Assembly: GCF_024972755.1 (NCBI RefSeq)
Contig: NZ_CP087724.1
Span: forward strand, 186,001-250,000
Reading direction: 5' to 3'
DNA length: 64,000 bases
DNA from: Halanaeroarchaeum sp. HSR-CO
Lineage (GTDB): Archaea; Halobacteriota; Halobacteria; Halobacteriales; Halobacteriaceae
In this document: piece by piece, positions 16,459-25,128 of the stretch
Layout: each line of letters starts with the position of its first letter
Position numbering within the stretch: position 1 is the stretch's first letter
The notes under the pieces: model-generated
What the model was told of the DNA's origin: nothing
The model's input: only the letters and a program-made list of their open reading frames with translations
Database searches by the model: none
Made by a program: the position numbers and the translations under genes

Positions 16459-19035
16459 ATGACAGACACAAACGAAAAATTCCGCGCCCTCTTCCTCGCG
16501 GCGCTGATGGTCGTCTCCGTCTTCGGAGCGACTGCAGCGTTCGCAGGAAGTGCGGCTGCGGCGCCTGCTGATGACTTCACGGTCGTCAATGAAGGCGATA
16601 ATACGCTTAATGTAACGGATATTACAGAAAACGACGCCAATGATGTCGCAGTTGTCATCTCAGCTGATGACTCCTGGGACTCTGGTGAAGACAAATTCCA
16701 AAATACCACGACTGCATACACGCCCGGAGCAATATCGTTCGATATGTCCGGGGAAGATGTCGGGGAATATACAGCCTATCTATTCAGTAACGAAACTGAC
16801 TCGGCTGACCTCCCCGACTTGGAAGATGCAGACGCCACTCAGACAGTCCACGTCGCTGACTACCACGACAATGGTCAGGCGACTGGTGAAACTGAGTACG
16901 ATGCTCTAGACGGCGAGCGCTTCTGGCAGGGTCAGGAGTTCATCGTCGGTGATCTGGACCCGGCAGCCACTATCGACGTAATGCGCGTCGATGAAACCAA
17001 TGATTCTGGCGCGGTTACTTCCCAGAGCCTCGAACGGGAGGAGCCAGTCAGGGACGATGGTACGATCACCGTCGATACCGAAAATCTGGAGACCGGCGAC
17101 TACTACCTGAGCGGGGACGGCTACGATGATTCGAATTCGCTTTTCTCCGTCGCGGCTCAGGACTTCGCCGCAGAACTCGATGACGGTGAAGTTCTCCTAG
17201 ACGACTCCGAAGAGATCGAATACTCCTCGAAGCGCGGCACATGGGACATGTATGTTACGTCCAGTGGCCTTGATGTCGAGCAGCTTGAGGATCTTTACTC
17301 GGACGTTGGCAGTGACGTTGTAGAGGAAAGCGATGATGACTACGACGTGAAAGTCACGAATGTCCAGGCGGATACTTACGACCTGACGCCTACCACGGAT
17401 GTCGTGGACACTGGTGACTACACGCTCGAGCACGAAGTCGTTGACACTGGTGTGACTGAGTCGGTCGACCTCTCGGTCACTGAATCCGAAGGAGCGGCTG
17501 ACTTTGCCCAGTCCTCCGTTGACGTCGCACAGGGCGATGTCGCTGAGCTGACGATCGAACTTGAAGATTCAGACTTCGCCACCGTGCGTATCGGTGACGA
17601 ATCTGATGATGGTTACCAGCTCAACTTCACCGTCGAAGATGATGGCGACGATGAAGTGACGGTGTACTGGAATTCCTACCAGGCAGCTGATGATAATCTT
17701 GATGATGCCCTGTGGGTGAACACCGAGGATGAGGACGACGAGATCACCCATATTGATGAGGACGGTCACGTTACTCCTGGATCGATCCTCGACACCGGTA
17801 GCTACGAAATTGCTACCGTTAACGGTGAGGAGCAATATGAAAATGTGGTCGACTCCCCTGACAACATCGGCACGCTATACCTCGAAGAGCGATCCACTGA
17901 TGCAGTGACTACGTGGGTTGCCTCGTCGGAGAACGCCGATGTCGATGATGTCGAAGAATTGACTGCGGCAGTCGAAGACGGCGCTGTAACTGAAACGAAT
18001 ACTGTCGCGATGGGTGAGCTCCTTGGGGGTTCAGCCGGTGACACGCTCATTACCCAGGTCAGTGCGACTGGCCTCGATGGTATGATGCGGACTGCAGAAG
18101 GTGACCACGATGGCGTTATCGGCACCGCCTTCGAGTCCCAGCTCACGACGTATGACGACAACAGCTCGAGTGACGCCTTCGGCAATGTGAATAGCACAAC
18201 TGGATACAGTCTCTGGATGGAAGAGGCCAACCCTGGGGCGAACCAAGACGCGATAACGGCTGACCTCAACGAAACCGCGATTGAAGAGGTCTTCTACGAC
18301 GGTGAAGGCAACTATTACGTGGTTGTTAACACCCAGAGTCTCTACGAAACCCAGGACGAAATCGAAGATGACGACGAGTTCGAAGTCTCCTTCGACGTGA
18401 AGGATGAATTCCTGCTCGATTACGATCAGGATGACTGGGACGATGACGACGTGGACAATTACGAATCTGCCACGACGGACGTTACCTTCCAGGAGCCTGA
18501 AATCGAATACGATGTTGAGGACGTCGACGGTGACGACTACGTGACCGTTGAGGCCGCGGATGGCGCAGCCATCTCCGGCACGACTAACATCGCGCCTGGT
18601 AGCGAGATCGATGTTCGCGCCACCGGTGAAGACGACGCGCGCTTCGTGAAACAGCAGAACGACATCGTCGTGCAGGAAGACGGCACGTTTAGTGCCGAGT
18701 TCGACTTCAGCGACCGGGCGGTCGACGAGGAATTCACTGCTCGCGCGACTGGCGCAACGCTGAACGCACTCGAACAGAGTGACCAGGAAGCGGACGGCAT
18801 AATCGTGGAGGCGGTCGAGGAGACCACCACGACGGCAGAGCCGACCGAGGAGCCGACTGAAGAGCCGACTGAGGAACCCACGGAGGAGCCTACTGAGGAA
18901 CCGACCGAGGAACCCACAGAGGAGCCAACCGAGGAACCGACTGAGGAGCCCACGCAGACGCCCGGCTTCGGCATCGCAGCCGCGATGCTCGCGCTGATCG
19001 GTGCTGCCCTCGTCGCGCTCCGCCGTCGCTCCTAA
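16459..19035 (+). CDS. S-layer / major cell-surface glycoprotein
   Basis: 858 aa. The N-terminus has the haloarchaeal surface-glycoprotein signal (KFRALFLAALMVVSVFGA) cleaved after an AGSAAAA stretch. The long beta-rich ectodomain is very acidic and has many Asn-X-Ser/Thr sites. Residues about 793-833 form a threonine/glutamate/proline linker of nine to ten TEEP units, a likely O-glycosylated spacer. It ends with a TPGFG motif, a hydrophobic helix and RRRS, the PGF-CTERM signal for archaeosortase and lipid anchoring. This should build the cell wall lattice. Codons are visibly richer in A/T at third positions than in neighbouring genes. The start at 16459 is decided by the signal peptide. Confidence 0.93.
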   Translation: MTDTNEKFRALFLAALMVVSVFGATAAFAGSAAAAPADDFTVVNEGDNTLNVTDITENDANDVAVVISADDSWDSGEDKFQNTTTAYTPGAISFDMSGEDVGEYTAYLFSNETDSADLPDLEDADATQTVHVADYHDNGQATGETEYDALDGERFWQGQEFIVGDLDPAATIDVMRVDETNDSGAVTSQSLEREEPVRDDGTITVDTENLETGDYYLSGDGYDDSNSLFSVAAQDFAAELDDGEVLLDDSEEIEYSSKRGTWDMYVTSSGLDVEQLEDLYSDVGSDVVEESDDDYDVKVTNVQADTYDLTPTTDVVDTGDYTLEHEVVDTGVTESVDLSVTESEGAADFAQSSVDVAQGDVAELTIELEDSDFATVRIGDESDDGYQLNFTVEDDGDDEVTVYWNSYQAADDNLDDALWVNTEDEDDEITHIDEDGHVTPGSILDTGSYEIATVNGEEQYENVVDSPDNIGTLYLEERSTDAVTTWVASSENADVDDVEELTAAVEDGAVTETNTVAMGELLGGSAGDTLITQVSATGLDGMMRTAEGDHDGVIGTAFESQLTTYDDNSSSDAFGNVNSTTGYSLWMEEANPGANQDAITADLNETAIEEVFYDGEGNYYVVVNTQSLYETQDEIEDDDEFEVSFDVKDEFLLDYDQDDWDDDDVDNYESATTDVTFQEPEIEYDVEDVDGDDYVTVEAADGAAISGTTNIAPGSEIDVRATGEDDARFVKQQNDIVVQEDGTFSAEFDFSDRAVDEEFTARATGATLNALEQSDQEADGIIVEAVEETTTTAEPTEEPTEEPTEEPTEEPTEEPTEEPTEEPTEEPTEEPTQTPGFGIAAAMLALIGAALVALRRRS

Positions 19036-19052
19036 ATAGCTAACCACGCCTC

Positions 19053-19067
19053 GCGGGCGTAACCCGC
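19053..19067 (+). terminator. hairpin after the S-layer gene
   Basis: GCGGG-CGTAA-CCCGC lies 18 bases after the S-layer stop codon. A short stem with no following T-run; a possible transcript end or 3' stability element. Confidence 0.4.
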
Positions 19068-19360
19068 CATCCGACCCATCACCGGGTCGATACCCCTACC
19101 CAACCCTTCTTTCGGACGCGAACCGGACAGCGACAGCCACGTTCGTATTCTACCCGATACCCGATTTAGCGCGACGATCCCGACGTATTCGTCGACGGTG
19201 CCGTCGACCAGGCCCCGAACGTTCTTGGAATCCGTGTTCGGCGAGTTCCTCACTTGCGCGTTCAGATCCCGCATCGACGGCCGTTTGTCCCCGTTTCGTC
19301 TGCATCGGGTGGTGCCGCGGCGATGCGGCGAGTTTTGCGACAGTGGCCTTGGCCACACCC
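19068..19360. other. gap with probable decayed element DNA
   Basis: Between the S-layer gene and the small genes beside tRNA-Pro(TGG). A minus-strand frame contains GLVDGTVDEYVGIVALN, which looks somewhat protein-like, but it has no good start and no recognisable family. A perfect palindrome GTGGCC-TT-GGCCAC lies near 19343-19356. Probably the eroded remainder of an inserted element. Confidence 0.35.
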
Positions 19361-19465
19361 CTAACGTGGAAGTGAACCCCTGCTGTTCGGATTCACGATA
19401 GGTGGATCGCCGACGTCGACGAGCTCGAGCGCCCCGTCTTCCTGGACGGCTGCCGGGGTGCTCAT
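19361..19465 (-). CDS. 34-aa small or truncated reading frame coupled to a zinc-finger gene
   Basis: Starts at an ATG that overlaps the stop codon of the upstream zinc-finger gene (ATGA) and encodes MSTPAAVQEDGALELVDVGD followed by 14 more residues ending LPR. The overlapping start and acidic composition suggest a genuinely translated gene, but the length suggests the remnant of a longer one cut short by deletion. No family recognised. Downstream, 19070-19360 shows only low-quality frames. Confidence 0.4.
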   Translation of the reverse strand: MSTPAAVQEDGALELVDVGDPPIVNPNSRGSLPR

Positions 19466-19707
19466 CGCTGACCACCTGCCTCGATGGCGGGATCGTCGAA
19501 CAGCGGTTCTCCGGAGTCACCGCGGACGCCTTTCGGGGAGAGTCCGGCGTCTTCGGGGCCGTGTTCGTCGAGAAAGTGCACCCACCGCTGTTCGAAGGCG
19601 TCGAACTCGTGGCCACAGAACGGGCAGGCGATAAGTCGGAAGTGTTTCTCGGATCGCTCGTAGGTCGCGATCTCGATGGAGCCCCGACGGGTTTTGTCGG
19701 CGCTCAT
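19462..19707 (-). CDS. small zinc-finger protein beside tRNA-Pro(TGG), 81 aa
   Basis: Contains CPFCGHEFDAF near residue 28, followed by a histidine pair (VHFLDEH), a Cys2-His2-like arrangement. Basic N-terminus MSADKTRRGS. It starts 83 bases beyond the 3' end of tRNA-Pro(TGG) and reads away from it. A tiny upstream frame (MGGAAA) ends in an ATGA overlapping its start, which hints at coupled translation. This compact layout is typical of haloarchaeal viruses and plasmid-like elements, so I infer a remnant of an integrated element. The DNA-binding role is inferred only. Confidence 0.65.
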   Translation of the reverse strand: MSADKTRRGSIEIATYERSEKHFRLIACPFCGHEFDAFEQRWVHFLDEHGPEDAGLSPKGVRGDSGEPLFDDPAIEAGGQR

Positions 19708-19756
19708 GCCGCCGCACCCCCCATGAGAATGGCGGATTTACATCTGCTCTTATCGG

Positions 19757-19764
19757 CTATAAAG
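19757..19764 (-). promoter_or_regulatory. TATA-like box for the element-remnant genes
   Basis: The minus-strand run CTTTATAG lies about 30 bases before the tiny leader frame and 50 bases before the zinc-finger ATG, between that gene and the tRNA-Pro 3' end. Confidence 0.5.
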
Positions 19765-19789
19765 CCCACAGAAAGGCTTAGGGTGGGTA

Positions 19790-19862
19790 TGGGACCGCCC
19801 GGATTTGAACCGGGGTCACGAGCACCCAAAGCTCGAAGGATACCAAGCTACCCTACGGTCCC
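19790..19862 (-). tRNA. tRNA-Pro (anticodon TGG)
   Basis: A full cloverleaf folds on the minus strand: acceptor GGGACCG pairs with CGGTCCC, discriminator A, anticodon stem CGAGC/GCTCG around loop TTTGGGT with anticodon TGG, and T-loop GGTTCAAATCC. No intron and no encoded CCA. Small genes of a likely integrated element begin just downstream of its 3' end. Confidence 0.95.
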
Positions 19863-19988
19863 GTACGCACACCTATCACTCCCGAACGTAAAGCGTTTCG
19901 CTAGCCCGTTCGGGGGCGAGCACCGCCTTCCCCATCGAAGCACCACCGTTCTCCCTATCTTTAAGCAACCCTCCCGAGAGTTGCCTCC

Positions 19989-20933
19989 ATGGAAGTCGCC
20001 ATCATCGGCAGCGGCACCATCGGATCGACCGCTGCCTACACCCTCGCGTTGGAACGGCCAGCCCTCGATATCACGCTCGTCGACGTCGACGAGGACCTGG
20101 CCGAGGGACACGCCATCGACACCCGGCACGGACGCTTGCTCGCGTCCCTCCCACAGTTCGGCAACGCTGGCAGCACGGGCTCGATCACCCACGCCGGCCC
20201 CGAGCCGAGCGCCATCGAGAGCGCGGACGTGGCCGTCGTCGCCGCCAGCGTCGAACGCCCCCCGGAGTCGGTCCAGCAGAACGGCCGCTCGGCGTTCCTG
20301 GAGGGAAACCTCGAAATCGCCCGGGAAGTCGGCGAACTGCTCGCCGAACGCGACCCGTTACCGGTCGTGGTCGTCAGCAATCCGATGGATCGGATCACCC
20401 ACCGGGTCTGGGAGGCCACGGGCTGGGACCGCCATCGGATCCTGGGGTATTCGCTGTGCGAAACCGCCCGCGCGGCGGATAAACTCTCGGAGCGCCTCGA
20501 CGTTCCCGCTGCGGCTATCTACTGTCCGGTCGGCGGCGAGCACGGCGAACACGTCGTCCCGATGTTCTCACAGTGTACCGTCGACGGCGACCCGGTCGAT
20601 CTCTCCGAGGCGGACGAGGCGGCGGTCCTGCAGTACGTTCGCGAGATCGCGTACGACGTCATCGAACTCCGGGGCCCCGAGGATTCCACCCGCTGGCTAA
20701 CCGGCCAGGGGATCACGCGGCTCGTCGGCGCGATCCTCGACGGCGGCGTCGACGGGCGGCCGATCACGGTCTCCGTCCCGCTCGACGGTGAATACGGCAT
20801 CGAGGGCGCCACGTTGAGCGTACCGGTCGAGATCGACCGATCCGGCGTCAGCCGCATACTCGAGTGGGACCTGTCCGCCGACGAACTCGAAGGGCTCCAC
20901 GCCGCGGCCGACGCCATTCGGGCGGACATCTAA
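19989..20933 (+). CDS. malate/lactate dehydrogenase-like protein with altered active site
   Basis: 314 aa, NAD-binding IGSGTIGSTAAYTL at the N-terminus and the catalytic histidine in GEHGEH (H185). The substrate-loop arginine that marks malate specificity aligns with R90 (ASVERPPE), and the second loop arginine with R100. The mobile loop looks about four residues longer than usual. At the position of the usual Asp-x-x-Arg relay the protein has E158-T-A-R161. It may act on a different 2-hydroxy/2-oxo acid. The ATG at 19989 follows TATA-like TCTTTAAGC at a leaderless distance. A single gene without an operon. Confidence 0.88.
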   Translation: MEVAIIGSGTIGSTAAYTLALERPALDITLVDVDEDLAEGHAIDTRHGRLLASLPQFGNAGSTGSITHAGPEPSAIESADVAVVAASVERPPESVQQNGRSAFLEGNLEIAREVGELLAERDPLPVVVVSNPMDRITHRVWEATGWDRHRILGYSLCETARAADKLSERLDVPAAAIYCPVGGEHGEHVVPMFSQCTVDGDPVDLSEADEAAVLQYVREIAYDVIELRGPEDSTRWLTGQGITRLVGAILDGGVDGRPITVSVPLDGEYGIEGATLSVPVEIDRSGVSRILEWDLSADELEGLHAAADAIRADI

Positions 20934-21135
20934 CGGAATCGCCGCCTCCCGTTCCGACTGTCTAAAGAACGACGACGCAACCGGCGTCGTCTCCGCGGCC
21001 GAGTTCAGGGCGAGGATCCGACGATGAACGAACGGCCGAGGGGGATTTCGGGGGCGGATGTGTTGCACCAATCGAATCCTGTCCACCAGAGCCCCCGAGG
21101 ACAAGACACTTGCATGATTGACACCAAGTACGCAT

Positions 21136-21411
21136 ATGGTCACCCCACCAGAACTGGCCGTCCTGGGTGTCATCCTCGTCGCCCTTCTCGTCGCCTACAC
21201 CCTGGTCAAAGCCGTCAAACCGTTCATCGTCAACGCGGTCCTCGGCCTGGTCGTCATCCTCCTCGCCGGATTCTTCGGGTTCGGCGTCAACATCACCTGG
21301 GTCGTCGTGCTGGTCGTCGCCATCGGCGGCATCCCGGGCGCGCTGCTCGTAATCATCCTCGCACAGGTGGGACTGGTCTTCGACCCGGCGCTCCTCGCCC
21401 CGCTGCTCTAA
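21136..21411 (+). CDS. BofA-family small membrane protein
   Basis: 91 aa with three hydrophobic helices and the glycine-rich FFGFGVNITW and GGIPGALLVIILA motifs of the pro-sigmaK-processing-inhibitor BofA family (PF07441). In archaea, which do not sporulate, the role is unknown; a chaperone or protease-regulating membrane function is an inference. The ATG at 21136 gives the compact MVTPPELAVLG start. Its stop codon overlaps that of the convergent helicase gene (CTAA). Confidence 0.85.
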   Translation: MVTPPELAVLGVILVALLVAYTLVKAVKPFIVNAVLGLVVILLAGFFGFGVNITWVVVLVVAIGGIPGALLVIILAQVGLVFDPALLAPLL

Positions 21412-23462
21412 TCCCGCTCGTCGAGAAGTTCGACGTCGGCGACGACGTCGAAGGGGTCGTCGCCGCGGTGCACCGCTTCGATGATGGTGAACGCCGACTC
21501 CGGATCGAGGAAGTGCCGCGTCACCGCACGCCCTCTTGGCGTCGGTGACAGCCCGTCGATGAACTCGTATTCGATCAACCGACCGAGCGCTTGCTTCGTC
21601 GGGATGTCGCCGAGCATCCGGTCGTTGAGCGTCTTGACGGCGGATCCGCCGACCGTGACGTTGGCCAGGGTTTCCTCGACCGCCTGCGCTTCGTCGTAGT
21701 GGGCGACGACGTTCTCCATCTCGCCTTTGAGCAGCATGAACGCGACCTCGTCCTCTGTCGCGTCCATGCTCCCGTGGTAACTCGCGTCGGGTTCGATCAG
21801 CAGGTAGACCTTCCCGCGGTCGTGATAATCGGGGCGGCCGGCCCGACCGAGCATCTGCTCGAACTCCTGGACGGAGAGCCACTCGATCCCCATCGCGAGC
21901 GTGTCGAAGACGACCTGGGAGGCGGGGAAGTCGACGCCAGCGGCGAGGGCAGCGGTCGTCACGACCGCCGCGAGGTCCTGGTCTGCGAACTGCCGTTCGA
22001 CCTGCTTTCGGTTGCCGTAGTCGAGGCCGGCGTGGTAGGCGGCGGAGGGATAGTCGAGTTTGCGACTGATCTCGTGACAGCGCCGACGCGAGTTGGTGAA
22101 GATGATGGTCTGACCGCGGTACCCTTTCGACGATGTCCGGTCGAACTCCCTGCGGACGAGTTTGTTCTCGATGCGCGCCTTCTCGGCCTCGTCGGCGAAG
22201 GTCACGTGTCGCTCGATGGGGACCGGTCGCTCCTCGAACTCGACGAGGTTCGCCTGGAGGTGCTCGGCCAGGTGTCGGGGGTTACCGACCGTCGCGGAGA
22301 GGTAGATCCACTGGGCGCCCCCGTATTCCTGCTGGCGGTCGGCGCGCTGTTCGGTGTAGTACTGAAGCCGGGAGATGAGGCCGTCGAGACGGTGGCCGCG
22401 GTCCTCGTCCTGGAGGGTGTGGACTTCGTCGATGACGACCGTGCCGATGTCGCCGAGGTCACGGCCGGTCCGGAGGGCGTGATCGATGCCCTCGTAGGTA
22501 CCGACGATGACGTCGGCGTCGGGGTCGAAGCGACCGCCATCGTCGCGGAGACGACTCGCTCCGACCCGGATGGTGACGTCGGCGAGGTGGCCGTATTCGG
22601 CCTCGAAGTCCTCGTGTTTCTGGTTGGCGAGCGCGACCAGCGGGACGAGAAAGAGCATCTTGCCCTTCCCCGAGAGGTGGCGGTGGAGGCCCGCTATCTC
22701 GCCGATGAGCGTCTTGCCGGTCGCCGTCGCGCTCACGACCAGCTGGTCGTCGCCGTCGACGAGGCCGTTCTCGACCGCGAGACTCTGGACGGGGAGGAGG
22801 GTATCGAAGCGGTCCTCGAGCAGCGACTGGACGCCAGGGTGGAGGTCGAGGTCGCTCACCGGGACCGGGTCGACCTCGTCGGTCGTGGCCGATATTTCGT
22901 CGAACTTCGTGAGGTCGGCGTCGAGGTTTCCCTCGAGGAGGTTCGTGATGCGGTCGAGGTCCTGGACCTCGAGGAGGAGTTCCTCGAGGCGTTCCTGGGC
23001 CGCGCCGGTGAGCTGTCCCGTAAAGGAGAGTTCGCGCTCGAGTTCGCGGATCGCACAGTCCTGGCAGATGTGCTCGTGATCGCTTTTGATCGCCGTCTCC
23101 CCGGTGATGGGTGAGTACCGACCCCGGTTCGCACAGAGCCGGCAGGTCCGAACGACCTTCGCGTCGAGTTGATAGCCCTCGAGCATCGCCTGGAACTCCC
23201 CACGGGCCCGTTTGGGCGTCTGCTGGGAGATGCGGATCCTGCCCGCTCGCCGGGCGATCTCGACGAATTCGTCTGGCTGGCGGGGGTCTTCGCTACTGCC
23301 GTCCTGGATGCGGAATTTCGCCGGTCGTGGACCGGCACTCGTTTCGGACAGTTCCACGCGGGCACGGAAGAGCCGGTCGCCATCGCGCATCGGGACGACG
23401 AGAAATTCGTCTCCGAGACCGTGGACGAAGAGCGTATCCACCCGCTGGAGCTGCTGTGACAC
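21408..23462 (-). CDS. Ski2/Hel308-like DEAD/DEAH-box helicase with zinc finger
   Basis: 684 aa. An N-terminal accessory region carries a CRLC...CQDC four-cysteine cluster near residues 106-137. The helicase core follows: Walker A-like SATATGKTLIG near residue 245, motif II DEVH, motif III LSATVG, and motif VI QMLGRAGRPDY. The C-terminal region resembles the winged-helix part of Ski2-like enzymes. It should unwind DNA or RNA with ATP; the substrate cannot be told. Start is a GTG at 23462. Its stop is shared with the BofA-family gene. Confidence 0.93.
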   Translation of the reverse strand: MSQQLQRVDTLFVHGLGDEFLVVPMRDGDRLFRARVELSETSAGPRPAKFRIQDGSSEDPRQPDEFVEIARRAGRIRISQQTPKRARGEFQAMLEGYQLDAKVVRTCRLCANRGRYSPITGETAIKSDHEHICQDCAIRELERELSFTGQLTGAAQERLEELLLEVQDLDRITNLLEGNLDADLTKFDEISATTDEVDPVPVSDLDLHPGVQSLLEDRFDTLLPVQSLAVENGLVDGDDQLVVSATATGKTLIGEIAGLHRHLSGKGKMLFLVPLVALANQKHEDFEAEYGHLADVTIRVGASRLRDDGGRFDPDADVIVGTYEGIDHALRTGRDLGDIGTVVIDEVHTLQDEDRGHRLDGLISRLQYYTEQRADRQQEYGGAQWIYLSATVGNPRHLAEHLQANLVEFEERPVPIERHVTFADEAEKARIENKLVRREFDRTSSKGYRGQTIIFTNSRRRCHEISRKLDYPSAAYHAGLDYGNRKQVERQFADQDLAAVVTTAALAAGVDFPASQVVFDTLAMGIEWLSVQEFEQMLGRAGRPDYHDRGKVYLLIEPDASYHGSMDATEDEVAFMLLKGEMENVVAHYDEAQAVEETLANVTVGGSAVKTLNDRMLGDIPTKQALGRLIEYEFIDGLSPTPRGRAVTRHFLDPESAFTIIEAVHRGDDPFDVVADVELLDERD

Positions 23463-23504
23463 GATGCCCGCTACGGAATCACGGTATTTCAGCGGTTCGC
23501 TGTG

Positions 23505-23873
23505 CTACTCGACCATCTCGATTTCGTCGTCCTCGTTCGGGACCACACAGATGAACGAGACCGGTTCGTCGCCCTCGTTGCGATACCAATGGACGGTCCC
23601 CCCGGGGACGAACAGCGAATCGCCAGTCTCGACGACGTGCTCTTCGTCCTCGATACCCACGACGTAGGGCCCGGAGATGACGTACTGCTCGTGTTCGACC
23701 CGGTTCGTGTGTCTGGGGACTTCGGTACCGGGATCGAGCCGGAAGCGGCGCATCGCGTAGTTCGGTGCGTCATCCGGGCCGATCAGGACACCCTTGTACA
23801 TCCCATCGGCAGCGTCCTGTTCTTCGTACGCCACGTCCTCGCCTCGTCGGAGCAGCGGTTCGGGGGCTGACAT
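23505..23873 (-). CDS. single-domain cupin protein
   Basis: 122 aa. The cupin core is visible: PGTEVPRHTNRVEHEQYVIS (first motif with metal-binding His and Glu) and GDSLFVPGGTVHWYRN (second motif). Such proteins bind a metal and act as small enzymes or sensors; the substrate is unknown. The ATG at 23873 gives a natural start. The site-2 protease gene is divergent, with 76 bases between starts. Confidence 0.9.
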   Translation of the reverse strand: MSAPEPLLRRGEDVAYEEQDAADGMYKGVLIGPDDAPNYAMRRFRLDPGTEVPRHTNRVEHEQYVISGPYVVGIEDEEHVVETGDSLFVPGGTVHWYRNEGDEPVSFICVVPNEDDEIEMVE

Positions 23874-23949
23874 ACCTGCATGCACTCGGGGCGGCCACCT
23901 AACGCTATCGCCACCGCCCTTTATGCTCGCGCGTCCGGTACTATTGGCT

Positions 23950-25128
23950 ATGCGAAGTTTCCGGATCGGGAGCGCGTTCGGCATCCCCATCAAACTCGAT
24001 ATTACATTTCTGCTGATCCTCCCCGTCTTCGCCTGGATCATCGGTTCGCAGGTCGGGCAGTGGGCGGACATTCTCAACGGCATCTGGAGCCTTGGCCTGG
24101 ACGGGGCCGCGCTGACCGTCGGGACGCTCCCCTGGATTCTGGGTGCCATCGCCGCCATCGGCCTCTTCGTCGGGGTGGTCCTCCACGAACTCGGCCACTC
24201 GCTGGTGGCCATCCGGTACGGCTATCCCATCGATTCGATCACCCTCTGGATCCTGGGCGGCATCGCCCAGCTCTCCGAGCAGCCGGAGGACTGGCGCCAC
24301 GAGTTGCTCATCGCTATCGCCGGCCCGGCGGTGAGCGTTCTGCTGGGCATTCTATCCTTCGCCTTCGTCTTCGTGGTCCCGGCCGGGATCGACACCGTTC
24401 GGTTCCTGCTCGGCTACCTCGCTCTCGTCAACCTGACCCTCGCAGTGTTCAACCTGTTACCGGGGTTCCCGATGGACGGCGGTCGGGTGCTCCGGGCCCT
24501 CCTCGCCCGGAATCGCCCCTTCGCCCGCGCGACGCAACTCGCCGCCGAGGTGGGCAAGGCGGTCGCCATCCTCATGGGGCTCGTGGGGCTGTTCGGCGGC
24601 AACCTCATCCTCATCGCCATCGCCTTTTTCATCTACATTGGGGCCTCCGGCGAGAGCCGGCGAACGGTGATGAACGCCGCGTTCCAGGGCGTCACCGTCT
24701 CGGAGGTCATGACGGCCGCCGCGGACCTCGATACGGTCTTCGCGGACCAGTCGGTAGCCGAACTGGTCGAGGAGATGTTCCGCCACCGCCACACCGGCTT
24801 CCCGGTCGAACGCGACGACAGGATCGTCGGCATGGTGACCCTCGACGACGCCCGCCAGATCACGCCGGTCGAGCGCGACGCCTATCGCGTCGAGGACGTG
24901 ATGTCGACCGAACTCTACACCATCCCCCGCTACAGCAACGCCATGGACGCCCTGGACACGATGCAGAGCAACGGCGTCGGACGGCTGCTCGTCGTCGACG
25001 AGAACGGCGCCGTGGTCGGCCTCATCTCGCGGACCGACGTCATGACCGCCTTCAACGTCATCACCTCGAGCGGGAACTCACTCGCCAGGCCCAGCGTCGA
25101 CGAAGACGCCGGTGGACAGTCACTCTGA
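23950..25128 (+). CDS. site-2-type membrane metalloprotease with two CBS domains
   Basis: 392 aa. Multi-span M50 protease: the HELGHS zinc motif lies in a membrane helix near residue 78 and the NLLPGFPMDGGR motif near residue 175 supplies the third ligand. Two CBS domains follow (about residues 255-310 and 315-375), which usually bind adenine nucleotides and gate activity. It would cleave membrane-embedded anti-factors or peptides. The ATG at 23950 is preferred because the longer frame has no family resemblance. The 3' end overlaps the convergent aldolase gene by 9 bases. Confidence 0.94.
   Translation: MRSFRIGSAFGIPIKLDITFLLILPVFAWIIGSQVGQWADILNGIWSLGLDGAALTVGTLPWILGAIAAIGLFVGVVLHELGHSLVAIRYGYPIDSITLWILGGIAQLSEQPEDWRHELLIAIAGPAVSVLLGILSFAFVFVVPAGIDTVRFLLGYLALVNLTLAVFNLLPGFPMDGGRVLRALLARNRPFARATQLAAEVGKAVAILMGLVGLFGGNLILIAIAFFIYIGASGESRRTVMNAAFQGVTVSEVMTAAADLDTVFADQSVAELVEEMFRHRHTGFPVERDDRIVGMVTLDDARQITPVERDAYRVEDVMSTELYTIPRYSNAMDALDTMQSNGVGRLLVVDENGAVVGLISRTDVMTAFNVITSSGNSLARPSVDEDAGGQSL

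Noticed and set aside
18837-18957. Repetitive DNA resembling a short repeat array
   Set aside because: It encodes the Thr-Glu-Glu-Pro linker of the S-layer protein in frame. Unit length is 12 bases with no spacers, so it is not a CRISPR array.
21136-21411. BofA similarity suggesting sporulation control
   Set aside because: Archaea do not form endospores; only the membrane fold is likely shared.
21591-23114. Long open frame opposite the helicase gene
   Set aside because: Same composition effect; helicase motifs on the minus strand are complete.
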